Below the pieces are notes generated by a model. The model made no database searches and was not told where the DNA came from. It saw only the letters and a list, made by a program, of their open reading frames with translations. From NCBI GenBank assembly GCA_023228245.1, contig JALOBN010000001.1, positions 382,886 through 446,885 of the forward strand: 64,000 nt of DNA, in the 5' to 3' direction. Position 1 is the first letter of the stretch. Each line of letters opens with the position of its first letter. The position numbers and the translations under genes were made by a program. This DNA is from Candidatus Pacearchaeota archaeon (GTDB taxonomy: Archaea; Nanoarchaeota; Nanoarchaeia; Pacearchaeales; GW2011-AR1). This document shows, one piece after another, positions 8,175 through 17,150 of this stretch.

Positions 8175-9096
8175 AAGAAAGAAGGTAATGGTCACTGGTT
8201 CAGGAGGGTTTATTTTCGGAAACTTCATTCGACAAGTTTTCTATTCTAAGCTGCCCTACACCATTTCTAGTATTGACAGGGTAAGAGACTCCCATATCAT
8301 TCATAATATCTATGTGAACGCCGATCATTCGTTCCATATTGCGGATATTACGGATGCTCATATTCTACATGTAATCTTTGAGAAGGAACGCCCAGATATT
8401 GTAATACATGGTGCGGCTGAAACTATAGATGAACAGTCGATGAACAGCCGCAACATTTTTGGCACCAAGGCTGTCGTCAATGAATGCTTGAAGATGGAGT
8501 CGAAGCTGATTTACGTGAGCACAGATCGAGTTTATGGAGATCTTGGATCCGAGGAGGTTCCGCTTCGGAAGGAGGCTGATCCAGTCAATCCACATGGAGT
8601 TCTTGCAACAACCAAGGCCAGCGGCGAGGCGTTCGTCAAGGGCGCTTCTGGTTTGGATTACAACATTATTCGCCTGAGCAATAATTACGGGCCATGGCAG
8701 ACGGTTTCGGGTCTCATTCCTCATATTATTGATGGAATATTTGATGAGAAACCAGTTGAGATATATGGGACTGGATCTCAAACAAGAGATTGGACTCATG
8801 TCTTTGATACTTGTTCTGCGATATTTGCTATTATCGAAAATTGGGTTGGCGGAGAGATATATAACATAACTTCCAAACAGGAATTTAGCAATCTTGAGGT
8901 TGTTCAAATAGTTTGTAATGCCCTTAGTAAAGGGCATGAGTTAGTAAAACATGTCGAGAGAGATTTTGATTCTAGATATGCTATGGCTAATGATAAAATC
9001 AAAGCACTAGGGTGGTCTCCACAATTCAAGTTCAGAGATGGAATTGCTCAGACTTGCCAATGGTATCTGAATAATAAATATGTGCTAAAGATGTAA
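8167..9096 (+). CDS. NAD-dependent epimerase/dehydratase (extended SDR)
   Basis: 309 residues. N-terminal GSGGFIFGN (residues 11-19) is the NAD-binding glycine loop; VSTDRVYGD (~118-125) is the catalytic Ser/Thr strand; GSQTRDWTHVFD is the usual C-terminal substrate-binding block of dTDP-glucose dehydratase/UDP-sugar epimerases. The usual YxxxK is LATTK (L146, K150): the catalytic tyrosine position is leucine. Either activity is altered or lost, or a nearby residue substitutes. The first codons are a recoded copy of those left behind at 7225. Confidence 0.85.
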   Translation: MAKRKKVMVTGSGGFIFGNFIRQVFYSKLPYTISSIDRVRDSHIIHNIYVNADHSFHIADITDAHILHVIFEKERPDIVIHGAAETIDEQSMNSRNIFGTKAVVNECLKMESKLIYVSTDRVYGDLGSEEVPLRKEADPVNPHGVLATTKASGEAFVKGASGLDYNIIRLSNNYGPWQTVSGLIPHIIDGIFDEKPVEIYGTGSQTRDWTHVFDTCSAIFAIIENWVGGEIYNITSKQEFSNLEVVQIVCNALSKGHELVKHVERDFDSRYAMANDKIKALGWSPQFKFRDGIAQTCQWYLNNKYVLKM

Positions 9097-9110
9097 TATT
9101 TAGGTAAATA

Positions 9111-11903
9111 ATGGTAACTCAATCAAAAGTTGAAATTTTAAATCAAGAGGAAATCGTGAACGACATAGAGGAAACACCACAAGTGGATTTGGAAAAGTTA
9201 GCTGCACTAAAGGCCCGAGCCGCTCAAAAAAGAGCTGAGGAAGAGGCTGCTCAGAATGCGGTGAAAACAGAACAGGAGGAGCCTATGCCGCTGCGCATTA
9301 TAGAGGAGCAACAGAGAAGCCTTCGCTTTGGTATTATCGGTTCAGGACAGGCCGGTTGTATTGATGGTAAAACAAATGTATTTATTTCCAATGATGGTAT
9401 CATTTCTATAGAAGAGTTTTTTAATAAACAATTAAAATCTTCTACTGTACAAGATATTGATGCAAAATCAGGGGAAATATGTGTTAAATTACCTTCTGAT
9501 AAAAATATCTTTACAGTATCAATAAATCCAGAAACAGGAGAACTTTGTAAACGCAAAGTAATGGCTGTTTGGAAGTTGAAAAAACAATCTAAAAATAAGA
9601 TTATAACAGAATCTGGCACTGAATTAATTTGTTCAAAGGTTCATCCTAGTTTAGTATTCAGTCCAAGCGTAAGGAAGCGTGCTCATTTTAAATCTTTTAA
9701 ATCAATTTCAAGCAGTGATCGTTTTGTTGGTATTAGATCTAGTGTTATTGATCAATTATCTTCAGAAACTTCTGTTGGGGGTATAACTATTACTGAGGAT
9801 ATTGCTTGGGTTTTGGGTTTATTTGCCGGGGATGGATCCACAACAAAGAGTGGAAATGAGATAGCATTTTATCTTAGCGATTCTGGTACATTAGAAAAAG
9901 CATCTGGGATTTTAAATGGTTTATTTGCCAGTTCGATTTCTATTAGCGATCAGCCGGGTTGTAAAAAATTATCTGCTTTTGGGTTTAAAATTAGGTATTT
10001 CTTTGAATCTGCTTTTAATATATTTAATGGAAAGACATATGGCGGGTTTGGATCTAAAACTTTTACAATAGATATTCCTTCTTGTATATCTTCGGCTAGC
10101 TCTAATATCAGAGCCTCGTTTATTGCCGGTTTATTAGATTCTGATGGAACAATTTGCAAAGATTGGTGTGAGTCGAGTATCTCTACTGTCTCTGGGTTAT
10201 TAGCAGATAAGTTATGCTGCTTAATTGCCTCTATTGGTGGTAGGGCTCATGTTGAAGTGGTACTTCCTAGAAACGGAAGGGATAACGAGAAAACTTGTTA
10301 TAGAGTTAGGATTAGTGGTAAAATAAATCATGGACCACTGTTAGATAAAATAGTTGAGTGTCTTGCACATTCAGACAAGAAAGATAAACTTAATTATTGG
10401 TTAAGTGCAAATCAAAAAAGCTTTATCTCTTCTTCTGTACCTTTATCGTTTGAAGAGTTGTCTTATTGGTTAAAAGATGAAGGAGGGATGACAACTGTTA
10501 ATAATTTATCAGAACGTTCTGGTGTGTGTTTAAAGGGCTGGAGTCGTGGTGAAAGGAAGTTATCTATTCCAGCATTTGAGAAAATGCTTGATGTTTTAGA
10601 ACCCTCAGAACAAGCTGAATATATCAAATCAATTTGTCCAAAGTTGGATGTGGTCAAGGAGGTGTTTGAAGATATTGAATCTGATGATATTTTTTATGAC
10701 TTAACCGTTGAAGAACATGAAAATTATTTAGCTGGTAATTTTGGATTTATTTTTACTCATAATAGCCGTCTTGCTGAGCAATTTTTCGCACTTGGATATC
10801 CTTCGGTTTGTATGAATACAGCCCCTCAGGACTTGGAGAATATCAAGATCCCTGAACAGCAAAAACTGCTCTTGGACTTTGGTTTGGGTGGTGCTGCCAA
10901 AGATCTGTCTATCGGCCATGATGCTGCAGACGCCTATCGTGCCGCCATCAACCAACTGATTCAGCGTCATCTCAGTGACGCAGAGATGTTCATCTTCTGC
11001 ACGTCACTTGGAGGCGGATCTGGCGCAGGATCTGTTCCTGTTGTAGTTGATATCCTGGCACAAATTGGGAAGCCAGTTGCGGTGCTCACGGTTCTTCCAA
11101 AGGCCAGCGAAGATGCTCAGCTCAAGCACAACGCATGGCAAACCTTGAGTAAGTTCACGAAGCTTTTCGCTGATGGCAAGATTCACAATATCATTACCGT
11201 TGATAACGCGAAGATCGAATCGTTGTACAGTGAGGTTGGGCCATTCAATTTCTTCAACGTATCAAATAAGGCCATCGTAGAGCCTCTGAACGTCTTCAAT
11301 ACGCTCAGCCGCCGGCCAGATGAAGGCGTCAAGGTTCTGGACTCCAGCGAGTTCGGCAAGCTGTTCATGGACGGCCGTGGATTCACTGTATACGGCGTCA
11401 CCAGCGTCCCAGACTACGAAGATGAGATGGCAATCGCCACCGCTATCGTAGACTCTCTCAAGGGCAATCTGCTTGCTTCTGGGTTCAACATTCGGCAGGC
11501 TCGATATGCCGGTTTCATGCTCGTAGCTCCGGAGAAAATCTGGAACAAGATTCCAAGCTCCAGTCTCCACTTCGCACAGTCTATGATTCTTGATGCCTGT
11601 GATGGAGCTGTCATCTTCCATGGTATTTACAAGGAAGAATCTGATGACGATTGTATCAAGGTCTATTCGATGTTCTCTGGGCTTGGGTTACCAGAGGAAA
11701 GAATTGATCAACTGAAGACCGAAGCACAGTTGAAGATTGGAGTGGCGCAGCGCAAGGACGAGGCGCGCAATCTCACAATGAAGGTTGACGTTGGCGAAGA
11801 GACCGTCAATCAGGTTGAGGAAATCAAGAAGAAGATTCAGCAGAAAGCCTCATCCTTCACCAAGCTTCACAATGCGGCCGTACAAGACAGGAGAAAGAAG
11901 TGA
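9111..11903 (+). CDS. Tubulin/FtsZ-superfamily GTPase interrupted by an intein
   Basis: 930 residues before splicing, about 461 after removal of intein residues 83-551. A charged, helical N-terminal extension of ~70 residues precedes the GTPase core: FGIIGSGQAG-SRLAEQFF (T1 loop, split by the intein) and TSLGGGSGAGSVPVV (the GGGTGSG tubulin signature). A VDNAKIESLY segment matches the FtsZ region after the signature. The C-terminal tail is helical and basic. Jumbo phages use such filaments (PhuZ, TubZ relatives) to position phage DNA or a phage nucleus; which role applies here is inference. Confidence 0.85.
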   Translation: MVTQSKVEILNQEEIVNDIEETPQVDLEKLAALKARAAQKRAEEEAAQNAVKTEQEEPMPLRIIEEQQRSLRFGIIGSGQAGCIDGKTNVFISNDGIISIEEFFNKQLKSSTVQDIDAKSGEICVKLPSDKNIFTVSINPETGELCKRKVMAVWKLKKQSKNKIITESGTELICSKVHPSLVFSPSVRKRAHFKSFKSISSSDRFVGIRSSVIDQLSSETSVGGITITEDIAWVLGLFAGDGSTTKSGNEIAFYLSDSGTLEKASGILNGLFASSISISDQPGCKKLSAFGFKIRYFFESAFNIFNGKTYGGFGSKTFTIDIPSCISSASSNIRASFIAGLLDSDGTICKDWCESSISTVSGLLADKLCCLIASIGGRAHVEVVLPRNGRDNEKTCYRVRISGKINHGPLLDKIVECLAHSDKKDKLNYWLSANQKSFISSSVPLSFEELSYWLKDEGGMTTVNNLSERSGVCLKGWSRGERKLSIPAFEKMLDVLEPSEQAEYIKSICPKLDVVKEVFEDIESDDIFYDLTVEEHENYLAGNFGFIFTHNSRLAEQFFALGYPSVCMNTAPQDLENIKIPEQQKLLLDFGLGGAAKDLSIGHDAADAYRAAINQLIQRHLSDAEMFIFCTSLGGGSGAGSVPVVVDILAQIGKPVAVLTVLPKASEDAQLKHNAWQTLSKFTKLFADGKIHNIITVDNAKIESLYSEVGPFNFFNVSNKAIVEPLNVFNTLSRRPDEGVKVLDSSEFGKLFMDGRGFTVYGVTSVPDYEDEMAIATAIVDSLKGNLLASGFNIRQARYAGFMLVAPEKIWNKIPSSSLHFAQSMILDACDGAVIFHGIYKEESDDDCIKVYSMFSGLGLPEERIDQLKTEAQLKIGVAQRKDEARNLTMKVDVGEETVNQVEEIKKKIQQKASSFTKLHNAAVQDRRKK
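9357..10763 (+). mobile_element. Intein (469 aa) in the tubulin-like gene, LAGLIDADG type
   Basis: Begins with Cys83 directly after GSGQAG and ends with His-Asn before extein Ser552. N-terminal splicing block CIDGKTNVF; C-terminal block YDLTVEEHENYLAG followed by IFTHN. Two LAGLIDADG motifs, WVLGLFAGDGSTT and FIAGLLDSDGTIC, give the homing activity. An extra ~80-residue segment before the C-terminal splicing block looks like a small HTH domain (LSERSGVCLKGWSRG). Insertion is inside the GTP-binding T1 loop, so the host protein cannot bind GTP until splicing. Confidence 0.88.
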
Positions 11904-11971
11904 AGCTTTCCATTGACGAAGACGGAACCATTGAGGTCATGGAGTTGTCCAAAAGATGGGTGGATGAATGA
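11900..11971 (+). CDS. Putative 23-aa microprotein linking two genes
   Basis: GTG 11900 overlaps the tubulin-like stop, and its own stop overlaps the next start (ATGA at 11968-11971). The product starts KLSIDEDGTIEVMELSKRW. Both junctions have the 1-4 nt overlaps typical of coupled translation in this genome, which is the main reason to accept it. It may only serve to carry ribosomes across. Confidence 0.45.
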   Translation: MKLSIDEDGTIEVMELSKRWVDE

Positions 11972-12525
11972 CAGATAAATACGTAGCCTCCAATTATTTC
12001 CTACGGCCTGAAGCTGGATATTATCAGCGGATGTTTGTGATCGATCCATTGGGTTCATTAGAGCATCACTTATACCCCAAATACGAAGCAGATAAGACTG
12101 ATACTAGTTATTTTGTTAGTAAAAGAGGGACTGTTAGTAAAAGAGGGACTGTTAAGAAGGGGTTTTTCAAAACAATTACTGTTGATTTGCTAAATCCGTT
12201 GAAATATGATCCTGAAAAAACCATTGCTAGATTTTTAAAGTTTGTTATCAATGATCATATTGAAAATAACCTTAGATGTGTATCGTTTGATGAGGTGTTG
12301 AAAAAAATTGTAAGTTCTGAAAAGCCTGCGGTTTGTGAAAGGTTAAGGGTTGCTGGGTCTAAATTGGTTTTCCCAATAGATGGTATTGATGAGGATATTG
12401 CCGTTATTTTTCCAGATCCAGAGTTATTTGGGTGTTTGCCATTTATTACAGATGGAAACAAAATGGGTGGCTATGGTATTTTCTGTTGGGGCGGAAGCGG
12501 CATTGAAGTATTTAGGATTCAATGA
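11968..12525 (+). CDS. Unknown protein, 185 aa
   Basis: No family recognised. Mixed alpha/beta composition with a short tandem duplication (VSKRGT twice) near residue 50 and a glycine/aromatic C-terminus (GYGIFCWGGSG). It overlaps the helicase start by four bases, placing it in the replication transcription unit. No transmembrane or signal sequence. Confidence 0.7.
   Translation: MTDKYVASNYFLRPEAGYYQRMFVIDPLGSLEHHLYPKYEADKTDTSYFVSKRGTVSKRGTVKKGFFKTITVDLLNPLKYDPEKTIARFLKFVINDHIENNLRCVSFDEVLKKIVSSEKPAVCERLRVAGSKLVFPIDGIDEDIAVIFPDPELFGCLPFITDGNKMGGYGIFCWGGSGIEVFRIQ
12115..12150 (+). repeat. 18-bp perfect tandem duplication inside a gene
   Basis: Two adjacent copies of the 18-mer GTTAGTAAAAGAGGGACT add six residues in frame (VSKRGT). 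The perfect identity suggests a recent slippage event. Confidence 0.9.
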
Positions 12526-14003
12526 CAGCAATTATTCGGTACCAGAACTCCTGCAGGATCGCTGAAGAAGATGATGAGGAAATTTTAGGAGCATTGGACA
12601 ATGAGCTGTCCTTTAAGCTTCTTGGTGCCGAATTTTCCCAAGCTTACAAAGGCTACACCAACGATCTAGGTGAATTTGTAACCTGGGACGGTAAGCGCCA
12701 TCTATTATCAGCGAGCGGAAAGTTCCCAGTTGGTTTGCTGCCGCGTGTGATGGATTTCTATGCTTCAAAGGGGTGCCGCCCAATGATAATAGATGAACGT
12801 CCGCAAATTGAAAGGTCAACGCCACTTGATATTACCAATAACTTACGGGCTATCGGTAAGGAAGCTCGACCCTATCAAGAGAGCGCCGCCAACGCTGCTG
12901 TGGAAACAGACCGTGGCATCATTCGGCTTGCCACGGGATCTGGAAAAACTTTAGTGTCGGCTTTAATTACTGCTAAGATTGGTAAATCTTCGACAATTTT
13001 AGTAATCGGTAAGGATTTGTTATATCAAACACAATCTTTTTTCAAAGAAGTATTTAGACAAGAAATTGGCATTATTGGAGATGGCAAATGCGAAATTAGA
13101 GACATTAATATAGCTACTATTTGGAGTGTCGGCCAGGCGTTAGGCCTGACTGGTACAGTGACACTGGATGATGATGGTTTGGTAGAAAAGAAAACAGATC
13201 CAGAGAAATTTTCTAAGATCAAGGGCATGTTGTTGAATTCTGGTACGATAATACTCGACGAATGTCATTTGGCAGCTTGCGATACTGTACAAGTTATTGC
13301 TCGAAATATCAAAGCTGAATATGTATACGGAATGTCTGCTAGTCCATGGCGTGATGATGGAGCGGATATGCTCATCGAAGCTTTCCTTGGACGAAAGATC
13401 GTTGATGTTTCTGCTAGAGAGCTAATTAAGCAGGGGTATTTGGTTCCGCCAAGTATCAGGTTCATTGCCCCCATGCCGTATCAGTTCAAGAGCGGAAAGT
13501 ACCCAAGCATTTACTCCAGATATATTGTCGAGAACGAACAGCGCAACTCGATGGTTGTGAAGGCCACAAAAAGTATGGTCGAGCAAGGCTTTGTGCCGCT
13601 CGTACTGTTCCACACCATCAAGCATGGCGATGTTCTGTTCGATCACATGAAGAAGACGGTACCAACTGGACTTCTGAGTGGAAAGGACAGTGCAACACAA
13701 CGCGAGAAGATTAAGGATGAGCTGGAAAGTGGCAAGATCAAATGCTTGGTGGCGAGTAAGATTTTCGATATTGGGGTTGACCTACCGATACTTTCCGGGC
13801 TGGTTATTGCTGGCGCTGGTAAATCGTCTGTTAGAGCTTTGCAACGGATAGGTCGAGTCATCCGTCCTTACAAGGGAAAGAAGATGTCTGCGATTATTGA
13901 CTTTGCAGATCAGGCCCCATATCTGAATAAACATTCTGAAATTAGGCGAGAGATATACGAGTCGGAGTTTGATGTAACATGGCCCCAAGAAAAAAAGCAG
14001 TAG
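12522..14003 (+). CDS. SF2 DNA helicase, UvsW-like
   Basis: 493 residues. Q-region ARPYQESAANA, Walker A LATGSGKT (~138-145), motif II ILDECHLA (DECH), motif III MSASPWRDD, and C-terminal motifs SKIFDIGVDLP and QRIGRVIRPYKGK (motif VI arginine fingers). An N-terminal ~110-residue domain precedes the core, as in T4 UvsW. T4 UvsW remodels recombination and stalled-fork intermediates and ends origin-dependent replication. Its genomic neighbours are the helicase loader and replicative helicase. UvsW versus a generic UvrB-like ResIII helicase cannot be settled by eye. Confidence 0.85.
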   Translation: MTAIIRYQNSCRIAEEDDEEILGALDNELSFKLLGAEFSQAYKGYTNDLGEFVTWDGKRHLLSASGKFPVGLLPRVMDFYASKGCRPMIIDERPQIERSTPLDITNNLRAIGKEARPYQESAANAAVETDRGIIRLATGSGKTLVSALITAKIGKSSTILVIGKDLLYQTQSFFKEVFRQEIGIIGDGKCEIRDINIATIWSVGQALGLTGTVTLDDDGLVEKKTDPEKFSKIKGMLLNSGTIILDECHLAACDTVQVIARNIKAEYVYGMSASPWRDDGADMLIEAFLGRKIVDVSARELIKQGYLVPPSIRFIAPMPYQFKSGKYPSIYSRYIVENEQRNSMVVKATKSMVEQGFVPLVLFHTIKHGDVLFDHMKKTVPTGLLSGKDSATQREKIKDELESGKIKCLVASKIFDIGVDLPILSGLVIAGAGKSSVRALQRIGRVIRPYKGKKMSAIIDFADQAPYLNKHSEIRREIYESEFDVTWPQEKKQ

Positions 14004-14626
14004 AGCCCAAGGTAACTAAGGTCCAGAAGATTAGTGGGTTGAAGGCTGATGGCACTCCAAATGCTTTTTGGCAGAAGTTCAAAGCCAAGCTGGCTTTGTA
14101 TGCATCTGATGATATTTCACAATGGCAGGAGTATCACTTTCTGGGACACATACTCAAGAGATATAAAGATCACATGGGTATTGAGTTTACATTATCATAC
14201 TCAAGAGCGCCCGCCAAATGTTCTGAGATGTTCTGTATAAAGCGAATGATTGCGTTCCTGGGTGTTGAGGATAAGCAAACCATCAAGGATTATATAGATT
14301 TCGTATTCGATCAGTATATAATTCCCAAGAAGGTATCTGTAACATCTATTGGGTACTTCTTTACTACCGAGTTTATCTTCCAGTTCAAGAAGATGTTTAG
14401 CAAGGATTCTAGGATTAGTAGGTCAACTCAATTACCAGCCGATTACAAGTCTGTTGTGAGTAGTCTAAACATAGATGTTTGTACATATGGCGATTTGGCG
14501 TTTGCTAAGCTAGCTATTGAAAATGATCCTAATGGCAGTGAGGTTGCGATATATATTAGGATGTTTGATGAATTAAAGAACATTGGGTTCGATGATGGTG
14601 TATTAGGAAGACTAGATGGAAATTAA
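13979..14626 (+). CDS. Unknown protein, 215 aa, in the replication cluster
   Basis: Overlaps the helicase end by 25 bases. Basic N-terminus (PRKKAVEPKVTKVQK) then a helical domain with SEMFCIKRMIAFLG and a YGDLAFAKLAIEND segment. No known motif. Position between a helicase and a helicase loader suggests a replication accessory role, but nothing in the sequence proves it. Confidence 0.7.
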   Translation: MAPRKKAVEPKVTKVQKISGLKADGTPNAFWQKFKAKLALYASDDISQWQEYHFLGHILKRYKDHMGIEFTLSYSRAPAKCSEMFCIKRMIAFLGVEDKQTIKDYIDFVFDQYIIPKKVSVTSIGYFFTTEFIFQFKKMFSKDSRISRSTQLPADYKSVVSSLNIDVCTYGDLAFAKLAIENDPNGSEVAIYIRMFDELKNIGFDDGVLGRLDGN

Positions 14627-15041
14627 AATAGGCTCTATTATAAAGATCATTTGTATCAACAATGTTATCGAAGCCGGAAAGCTTGTCGAGTATACTGATG
14701 AGCAGATGGTACTTGAATTGTTTGATAGATCTTTGTTTATTGTACAAGACCCGTTCAAGAATGTGATGTGTATTAGGCTCACCCCACAAACAACGGAGTC
14801 GAGTGAGCAGGGGGAGGTTTTTGTAGAATTGGAGCCCGAACCTGCTCACTACTATCGCCAAGAGGATTTGAGGGCAAAAAATTTGGCGGAGCTGCATAAG
14901 CTAAAGGCCGCTGAGGAACGGAAAAGAGCTCGTGAGCTACTGCAAAGATCTAAGAATATCGAAACCCTTCCCGAGGTAGATTTTGGATCCCCATTTTTCA
15001 CAAAGTCCATTCTTAAACATCCCAAGAAAAAAGCTCGATGA
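14616..15041 (+). CDS. Unknown protein, 141 aa, Sm-like N-terminus and coiled tail
   Basis: Residues ~1-60 alternate hydrophobic/charged in short strands (GSIIKIICINNVIEAGKLVEY) in the manner of a small beta-barrel such as Sm/SH3; residues ~85-115 are a charged helix (AEERKRARELLQRS). It overlaps the helicase loader by 59 bases. The fold remark is inference from pattern only. Confidence 0.65.
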   Translation: MEIKIGSIIKIICINNVIEAGKLVEYTDEQMVLELFDRSLFIVQDPFKNVMCIRLTPQTTESSEQGEVFVELEPEPAHYYRQEDLRAKNLAELHKLKAAEERKRARELLQRSKNIETLPEVDFGSPFFTKSILKHPKKKAR

Positions 15042-15702
15042 TGCGCTTGATGATATTCTCGAAGCTCAATCGAACAATGGCATCTTAACTCCTGGTGGGG
15101 CAGCTCTCACTACAGCCTTCACTCGTTATTACGAAGCTAATATTCCGGTTGATTATTGGTGGCGTGAAATGGATGGTTGGTCTGGGCCAGATAAATTAAC
15201 ACGTATTTATTTAGACATCACTAAAGATATAAAAGCCTCCTATAAAAGTGGAGAAAAGGCTTTCTTTGCTGGGAAGCACGGAATTGGGAAAACTTATATT
15301 TCGTGTTGTATTCTTAAGCGTGCAGTTGAGAAACAATATAGTGCCTTGTATGTCAACTTGACGGACATCATTCATATCATGTTGAACTCTTCACCTCAGG
15401 TAAAATCTGATGCAAGAGAAATATTATTAAATGTAGATTTTTTGGTAATAGATGAGTTTGATGCTCGTTTCATGGGTAGCGAGAATGCCGCAGATCTATT
15501 TGGCCGTATTCTAGAACCCATCATGCGAACGAGAATCCAGAATAGGATGCCACTCTTCTTCTGTACCAACAGTGTGAAGGTTGAGGAAAGTTTTTCAGGT
15601 CCTTTGCGTGCGAGTATTGAAAGTTTGATGAAGGTGGTTAAATTGGTGCCGATAATTGGTGGCCAAGATATGAGAGATATGATTAAGAAGGGGGAATTAT
15701 GA
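14983..15702 (+). CDS. DnaC/IstB-like AAA+ helicase loader
   Basis: 239 residues from a TTG start at 14983 with GAGG seven bases upstream; no ATG is available near the start of the conserved region. Walker A FAGKHGIGKT (~95-104), Walker B FLVIDEFDARF, sensor-1 FFCTNS. Size and architecture match phage DnaC-type loaders that place the hexameric helicase on ssDNA. The next gene is the DnaB-like helicase, overlapping by four bases, which supports the pairing. Confidence 0.85.
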   Translation: MDPHFSQSPFLNIPRKKLDDALDDILEAQSNNGILTPGGAALTTAFTRYYEANIPVDYWWREMDGWSGPDKLTRIYLDITKDIKASYKSGEKAFFAGKHGIGKTYISCCILKRAVEKQYSALYVNLTDIIHIMLNSSPQVKSDAREILLNVDFLVIDEFDARFMGSENAADLFGRILEPIMRTRIQNRMPLFFCTNSVKVEESFSGPLRASIESLMKVVKLVPIIGGQDMRDMIKKGEL

Positions 15703-17150
15703 TAGAAGAGCTAGATCTTCGCGTCCTAAAATCCCTAGTAAAAGACAAGGTAAGCGCTCTGACGTTTACCTCAAGGTACGACCATTTATTGTTCGATCAG
15801 GATATTCAGCGCTTTGCCAAGCTCGTTCTTGACTACACAAAACATTACCGCTCCCCGCCTACCAAACGAACCCTGCTCGAACAGCACGGCAACAATCAAC
15901 TTCTCGCCACCACTATCGAGGATTCCTGGCGCGAATTAGAGGAACTGGATTACGATACCAAGGAATACCCCTATGATCTCGCGCAGTTGAAGAAGCGCTT
16001 CCAAATGCAGGCGGTTGAGGACATTCGGGCGCGTGCAGCCGCGGATGATCCGGATTCTGCCCAAAATCCAGAGGAGTATTTCAACAACCTATCGCTGGCC
16101 ATCAATAGGATCACCTCTATTGAGCTGGAGCGTACCTATACCCAGAAGCCTGTTGGGGACTACCTTCAGGAATTTACCGATTCGTATGAGGCTCGGAAGC
16201 TCAATCCAGAGGCCTCTATTGAGATCAAGACTGGCTATAGCATGATAGATGCCGTCTCTGGAGGGATGTCTCCTGGAGAGTTGGTTATGATCGGCGGCGA
16301 ATCAAATGCTGGGAAATCCCAGCTGCTCAATAATACCGCTAAGCAGATTTGGTTGCAAGGCAATACCATTGAGTCGATTGCCAGTACGTCGATGGTGCGT
16401 GGATACAACGTCCTCTATTTCTCTTTAGAGATGCCTTATGAAGACTGCTTTATCCGATTTCTTGCCAGCTTGGCAAACGTTCCACAGCGCGGTTTGGCTA
16501 AGTCAACGCTTTCTCACGAAGAGGAGCTGAGAGTCGAAAAAGCCAAGGAATTCATCAGGGCATATCAAGATAGTGGGTATTATTTCGACATAGTAGATGT
16601 ACCACGCAATCTCACAATTGAGGAGGTTGAGCTTCGATATCATGATGCAATGCTTCGGTATCGTCCAGATGTGGTCGTTATCGATTATATGGGTTTGATG
16701 CACAGCACAACGCTCGCAAAGGAGCAGGATTGGTTAAAGCTTGGTGGCATTGCGGCATCTCTTCATGAGTTCGGCAGAGCGTATGATAATGTTATCTTAA
16801 CTGCCGCACAGCTAACAGATCTGAAACGTAGTTCTGGAAATTCTAAGAGCGAAGAGAATCGTGCTGTTGGCATGCATCGATGGGGGCGTTCCTCATTGAT
16901 TATGCATCACGTCAATCTTGGAATTCAGATTGAGACTCGACAAAACGAAATGAGTTTCCCAGATCTAAGGATTCATGTAGTCAAAAATCGCAAAGGACCA
17001 TTGGGGCAAGGACATTTAATCAAGAACTTTGCCAATGCGTCTCTTATCGATGTTCCATATGATCAGAGAGATCTTCCTGGAGATGTATCTGCTAATATAC
17101 CTGATTTGATTAGATCAATTCAAGAGGCAAAGAATAAAAAGGATAGTTAA
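15699..17150 (+). CDS. DnaB-like replicative DNA helicase (SF4)
   Basis: 483 residues. RecA-type core with Walker A IGGESNAGKSQ (~197-207), Walker B DVVVIDYMGLM, and the LTAAQLTDLKR segment containing the conserved glutamine. The N-terminal ~170 residues form the helical domain that in DnaB carries the collar and primase contact. Stop and next start overlap (TAATG). Works at the fork with the loader encoded immediately upstream. Confidence 0.88.
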   Translation: MIEELDLRVLKSLVKDKVSALTFTSRYDHLLFDQDIQRFAKLVLDYTKHYRSPPTKRTLLEQHGNNQLLATTIEDSWRELEELDYDTKEYPYDLAQLKKRFQMQAVEDIRARAAADDPDSAQNPEEYFNNLSLAINRITSIELERTYTQKPVGDYLQEFTDSYEARKLNPEASIEIKTGYSMIDAVSGGMSPGELVMIGGESNAGKSQLLNNTAKQIWLQGNTIESIASTSMVRGYNVLYFSLEMPYEDCFIRFLASLANVPQRGLAKSTLSHEEELRVEKAKEFIRAYQDSGYYFDIVDVPRNLTIEEVELRYHDAMLRYRPDVVVIDYMGLMHSTTLAKEQDWLKLGGIAASLHEFGRAYDNVILTAAQLTDLKRSSGNSKSEENRAVGMHRWGRSSLIMHHVNLGIQIETRQNEMSFPDLRIHVVKNRKGPLGQGHLIKNFANASLIDVPYDQRDLPGDVSANIPDLIRSIQEAKNKKDS

